A stretch of 9,423 nucleotides of DNA from Bacteroidota bacterium. Its GTDB lineage: Bacteria; Bacteroidota; Bacteroidia; Chitinophagales; Chitinophagaceae. This document shows positions 6,899 through 9,423 of this stretch, one piece after another (positions within the stretch are counted from its first letter, which is position 1; each line of letters starts with the position of its first letter). The position numbers were made by a program, and so were the translations under genes. Under the pieces are notes generated by a model, which did no database searches, had not been told where the DNA came from, and saw nothing but the letters and a program-made list of their open reading frames with translations. The stretch spans positions 1 to 9,423 of the forward strand of contig JAEWAC010000076.1 in the NCBI GenBank assembly GCA_023391895.1, given 5' to 3'.

Positions 6899-7834
6899 AT
6901 GGAAAACAGTATTTTAGGACTTCATCATATAACCGCCATTGCCGGCGACGCACAACGCAATTATGAGTTTTACACCCAGGTGCTGGGGTTGCGGCTGGTA
7001 AAAAAAACGGTGAATTTTGACGATCCCGGTACGTATCATTTTTATTTTGGCGACGAGGTGGGCACACCGGGTACTATTTTAACCTTCTTTCCCTGGTTGC
7101 ATGTTCGACCGGGCTATGCTGGTACGGGCATGGCTACAGAAATCGGTTATTCGGTACCGGCAGGCAGCCTGTCGTTTTGGGAGGACCGCCTGAAGCAATT
7201 CCAGGTAAAAGCGGGCCAACGGGAGGAGCGATTGGGAGAAGCCTTCCTGCCTTTCCAGGACCCGGATGGTTTAAAGATCAGTTTCATTGAATCCAAACTG
7301 GCTGACAACCGAAAGCCGTGGGAAACCGGAGACGTAACGGCTCCCCATGCTGCCAGAGGGTTTCACAGCGTTACCCTTACATTGAGGGACATCAAAGCAA
7401 CGGCTGAAATTTTAACCGATGTGCTGGGATACCAATTGCAAAGCCAGGAAGGAAACCGCTACCGTTTTGTCACTTCGGCCATTGAGACTGCACAGATCGT
7501 AGACCTGTTAGAAGCGCCCCATGAAAGACCCGGCCAGGTGGCTGGCGGTACCAATCACCATATAGCCTTTCGCGTAAAAGACGACAAGGTGCTGATGCAC
7601 TACCGCGAAAAAGTAGCCGCCCATGGCCTGAACATCACTGAAAAAATCGATCGTAATTATTTCTTTTCGCTTTACTTCCGGGAGCCGGGCGGAGTCTTGT
7701 TTGAACTGGCTACCGATAATCCGGGTTTTGCCATTGATGAGCCGGTAAGCGAGTTGGGCACGCATTTAAAGCTGCCTCCGCAGTACGAAGTGCACCGGGC
7801 AAAAATTGAAGAAGTTTTGCCGGTACTCCATTAA
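6899..7834 (+). CDS. two-domain VOC ring-cleaving dioxygenase (MhqO/MhqA-like)
   Basis: 311-residue cytoplasmic metalloenzyme of the vicinal oxygen chelate superfamily, of the type annotated as ring-cleaving dioxygenase. The Bacillus relatives MhqA/MhqE/MhqO are induced by quinones and catechols. Two glyoxalase-like modules are seen, at about 5-150 and 155-300. The first opens with LGLHHITAIAG (His9, His10), then FYTQVLGLRLVKKTVNFDDP and YHFYFGDEVGTPGTILTFFPW. The second has GFHSVTLTLRD, GGTNHHIAFRVKDD (His220/His221) and FREPGGVLFELATDNPGF, with Glu269 as the likely metal ligand. ATG 6899 is chosen because the family motif begins six residues later. The 48-residue in-frame extension from 6755 has no family resemblance, and an A-rich stretch precedes 6899. 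It is the first gene of a likely operon with the GNAT and OsmC genes. The real substrate is unknown. Confidence 0.86.
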   Translation: MENSILGLHHITAIAGDAQRNYEFYTQVLGLRLVKKTVNFDDPGTYHFYFGDEVGTPGTILTFFPWLHVRPGYAGTGMATEIGYSVPAGSLSFWEDRLKQFQVKAGQREERLGEAFLPFQDPDGLKISFIESKLADNRKPWETGDVTAPHAARGFHSVTLTLRDIKATAEILTDVLGYQLQSQEGNRYRFVTSAIETAQIVDLLEAPHERPGQVAGGTNHHIAFRVKDDKVLMHYREKVAAHGLNITEKIDRNYFFSLYFREPGGVLFELATDNPGFAIDEPVSELGTHLKLPPQYEVHRAKIEEVLPVLH

Positions 7835-7850
7835 TGGGTTTTTGAAAAAG
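7831..7850 (+). repeat. 20-base exact direct repeat, copy 2
   Basis: TTAATGGGTTTTTGAAAAAG, identical to 5992-6011 and in the same orientation. Here it includes the TAA stop of the VOC gene and runs into the short gap before the GNAT gene. Confidence 0.85.
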
Positions 7851-7884
7851 ATGCTGGTACCTATTTTATACTACTAATGCTGAA

Positions 7885-8184
7885 ATGATGGAAGAAGTAA
7901 CGCTAAAGCTGAATAAAGAAGGAGAAGGTGCTTTTTATATAAAAGATGGAGCTGCAATGATTGGAGAAATGGTCATTCAGATTCAGGGCAGCCACCTGAC
8001 CGTTTATCATACAGAAGTAGCTGCCGAAGCGGAGGGCAGGGGACTGGCCAAAAAGATGCTGACGGCCATGGTGGATTATGCCAGAGATCATCAGCTGCAG
8101 GTGGTTCCGCTTTGTCCTTATGTGCATGCTCAGTTCAGGCGGCACGAAGAAGAATATAAAGACGTCTGGAAAAAAGAAGGGTAA
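7885..8184 (+). CDS. minimal GNAT acetyltransferase (PF14542 type, YjdJ-like)
   Basis: 99-residue protein matching the compact GNAT family Acetyltransf_CG, which would bind acetyl-CoA. The acceptor is unknown for the family. Visible signatures are the acetyl-CoA pyrophosphate-binding loop EAEGRGLAKKML (residues 48-59, Gly51-Arg52-Gly53-Leu54-Ala55) and the family motif PLCPYVHAQFRRHEEEYKDVW (75 to about 95), in which Cys77 is a frequent conserved position. Length is normal for the family. Two adjacent ATG codons (7885 and 7888) are possible starts. The gene begins 50 bases after the VOC gene and ends 36 bases before the OsmC gene, all on one strand, so co-transcription is likely. Its role in that set is not clear. 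Confidence 0.86.
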   Translation: MMEEVTLKLNKEGEGAFYIKDGAAMIGEMVIQIQGSHLTVYHTEVAAEAEGRGLAKKMLTAMVDYARDHQLQVVPLCPYVHAQFRRHEEEYKDVWKKEG

Positions 8185-8220
8185 GAGCCGGTTTATAGGA
8201 TTTTAAAAAAGCAAAATACT

Positions 8221-8637
8221 ATGGCAAAAGTGATCGGAACGGCTGAAGCGGAAAACAATGGCCTGTTGTATTCTACCCTGGTAAAGGTGAACCAGCATGC
8301 GCTTTTGTCCGATGAAACACCCGAATTTGGCGGAAAAGATACGGGACCGTCGCCTATAGATTATATCTGTGTAGCGCTGGCTTCCTGTACCGTCATGACG
8401 ATGCGGATGTATGCCAAACGCAAGCAATGGAAGGTGGATGACATAAAGGTAAAGGTGGACATGGTAAAAGGAACCGACCAGCCTTCGGGCAAAAATACAT
8501 TTTATTGCCAGGTAAGGATCACCGGGGACCTGGACGAAGCACAGCATAAAAGATTGCTGGAGATTGCCAAAGCTTGTCCCATACACCGGTTATTGTGCAA
8601 ACCAAGTGATGTAGTGATGGTCGATCCATTACCGTGA
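8221..8637 (+). CDS. OsmC/YhfA-family thiol peroxidase-like protein
   Basis: 138-residue cytoplasmic protein of the OsmC family. Members reduce organic hydroperoxides through a reactive cysteine pair. Both cysteines are present: Cys56 in VALASCTVMTMRMYAKRK and Cys119 in AKACPIHRLL. The DETPEFGGKDTGPSPIDY segment before the first cysteine is typical and supplies the active-site loop. Length is normal. In this family the peroxidatic cysteine is the first of the pair. Cys50, Cys96 and Cys126 are extra. The start follows an A-rich run (TTTTAAAAAAGCAAAATACT) instead of a Shine-Dalgarno. As third gene after the VOC dioxygenase and GNAT genes it supports a stress-detoxification operon. Peroxidase activity itself is inferred from the family. 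Confidence 0.92.
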   Translation: MAKVIGTAEAENNGLLYSTLVKVNQHALLSDETPEFGGKDTGPSPIDYICVALASCTVMTMRMYAKRKQWKVDDIKVKVDMVKGTDQPSGKNTFYCQVRITGDLDEAQHKRLLEIAKACPIHRLLCKPSDVVMVDPLP

Positions 8638-8820
8638 ATTTTCCCTTCTACTTTTTTTATATATTCAATTATTCTATAATGAAAAATAAAGATCATACAA
8701 TGCAGGAAAGGAAAAAACATCGGTGATAAAACTGTATTGCCGCCTTTTCCGTACAAAGGTGCAGCAGGCCTAAAAAAATGCCGAAAGAAGATTTGCAATA
8801 TGAGAATTTAAAAGAATGGT

Positions 8821-9423
8821 ATGGATGCAAAAAGAGCAGCCGCAGAGCGGGCGGTAGCAGCCATAAAAGATGGCATGGTGGTGGGTTTGGGTACCGGCTC
8901 CACGGCTTACTGGGCGATTCGAAAAATAGCGGAAAAAGTAGAGCAGGGGCTGCAAACTAAAGCGGTGGCTACGTCAGTGCAAACGGAAAGGCTGGCCCGG
9001 GAGCTTCAGATTCCGCTGGCTGATTTCTCCCGCCTGCAAGCCATTGACGTGGCTATAGATGGTGCCGATGAAGTAGATAAAACGGGCAACCTGATCAAGG
9101 GGGGAGGGGGCGCTTTGCTCCGTGAAAAAATAGTGGCCCTGAACAGTAAAAAGTTTTTGGTTATAGTGGATGAATCGAAATTGGTGGACACATTGGGTAA
9201 GTTCCCGTTGCCGGTAGAAATAGTGCCCTTTGCAGCAGCACTTACCTTACAGCAGTTACGGAAACTGGGGCTGGACCCTGTGATACGAAAGGCCGAAAAG
9301 GAAAACTTTATAACCGATAATGGAAACCTGATCGCAGATTGCCACCGGTATCCCATTGATGATCCTGCCGGCCTGAATACACAACTACATGCTATAGCCG
9401 GGGTAGTGGAGACCGGTTTATTT
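8821..9423 (+). CDS. rpiA: ribose-5-phosphate isomerase A, 3' end beyond window
   Basis: Interconverts ribose 5-phosphate and ribulose 5-phosphate in the non-oxidative pentose phosphate pathway, in the cytoplasm, usually as a dimer. The frame is open from ATG 8821 to the last base, giving 201 residues. The family is about 220-235 long, so a short C-terminal piece is missing. Signatures: AAAERAVAAIKDG near the start, phosphate-binding GLGTGSTAYWAI (Thr25-Gly26-Ser27-Thr28), DGADEVD (Asp80, Asp83), and NLIKGGGGALLREK with Lys93 and catalytic Glu102. These correspond to E. coli Asp81, Asp84, Lys94 and Glu103. Next come VDESKLVDTLGKFPLPVEIVPF and ITDNGNLIADC. An in-frame stop at 8809-8811 leaves 8821 as the only sensible start. 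The 183-base gap after the OsmC gene suggests its own promoter, though none was identified. Confidence 0.96.
   Translation, partial: MDAKRAAAERAVAAIKDGMVVGLGTGSTAYWAIRKIAEKVEQGLQTKAVATSVQTERLARELQIPLADFSRLQAIDVAIDGADEVDKTGNLIKGGGGALLREKIVALNSKKFLVIVDESKLVDTLGKFPLPVEIVPFAAALTLQQLRKLGLDPVIRKAEKENFITDNGNLIADCHRYPIDDPAGLNTQLHAIAGVVETGLF

Noticed and set aside
8680..8727. 15-codon ATG frame (MKNKDHTMQERKKHR) between the OsmC gene and rpiA
   Set aside because: It is too short, lysine-rich by AT composition, and has no support for translation.
8778..8960. 60-codon plus-strand open frame overlapping the rpiA start
   Set aside because: It is out of frame with rpiA, whose motifs are continuous from 8821; the translation is low-complexity and basic.

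Overview
The window looks like a chromosomal segment of a Bacteroidota bacterium, probably from the Chitinophagaceae (inference). The support is a DUF1680-type arabinofuranosidase, a soluble multi-PAS histidine kinase with a NarL-type regulator, start codons preceded by A-rich stretches instead of Shine-Dalgarno sequences, and a TAnnTTTG-type -7 element. No rRNA, tRNA, CRISPR array, insertion sequence or integrase was seen. Most of the window reads as ordinary core and metabolic genes.

Left part (1-3144, + strand): the 3' portion of a GH127-like beta-L-arabinofuranosidase whose zinc and catalytic residues are all recognisable. A 557-base non-coding stretch follows, then a small gene for a predicted exported protein. 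This protein resembles the proteasome beta subunit/HslV branch of the Ntn hydrolases. The predicted signal-peptidase cut would leave a threonine at position +1, and an aspartate and a lysine follow at the spacing seen in proteasomes. This is the most unusual item in the window.

Middle (3272-5818, - strand): a two-gene two-component operon. It encodes a soluble kinase with three PAS domains and a HisKA_3/HATPase core, then, 21 bases downstream, its likely partner, a NarL/FixJ response regulator. The target genes cannot be told from the window.

Right part (6109-8637): a cysteine-free ArsR-family repressor (- strand) lies divergent to a probable three-gene + strand operon. The operon encodes a two-domain VOC 'ring-cleaving dioxygenase', a minimal GNAT acetyltransferase and an OsmC-like peroxidase. 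Together they suggest a quinone, electrophile or peroxide stress module, possibly controlled by the ArsR protein (inference). The window ends inside rpiA, ribose-5-phosphate isomerase A of the pentose phosphate pathway, which is open to the right edge.

The intergenic regions hold a short recurring GGGTTTTT-AAAG-like motif, including one exact 20-base repeat near 5992 and 7831.
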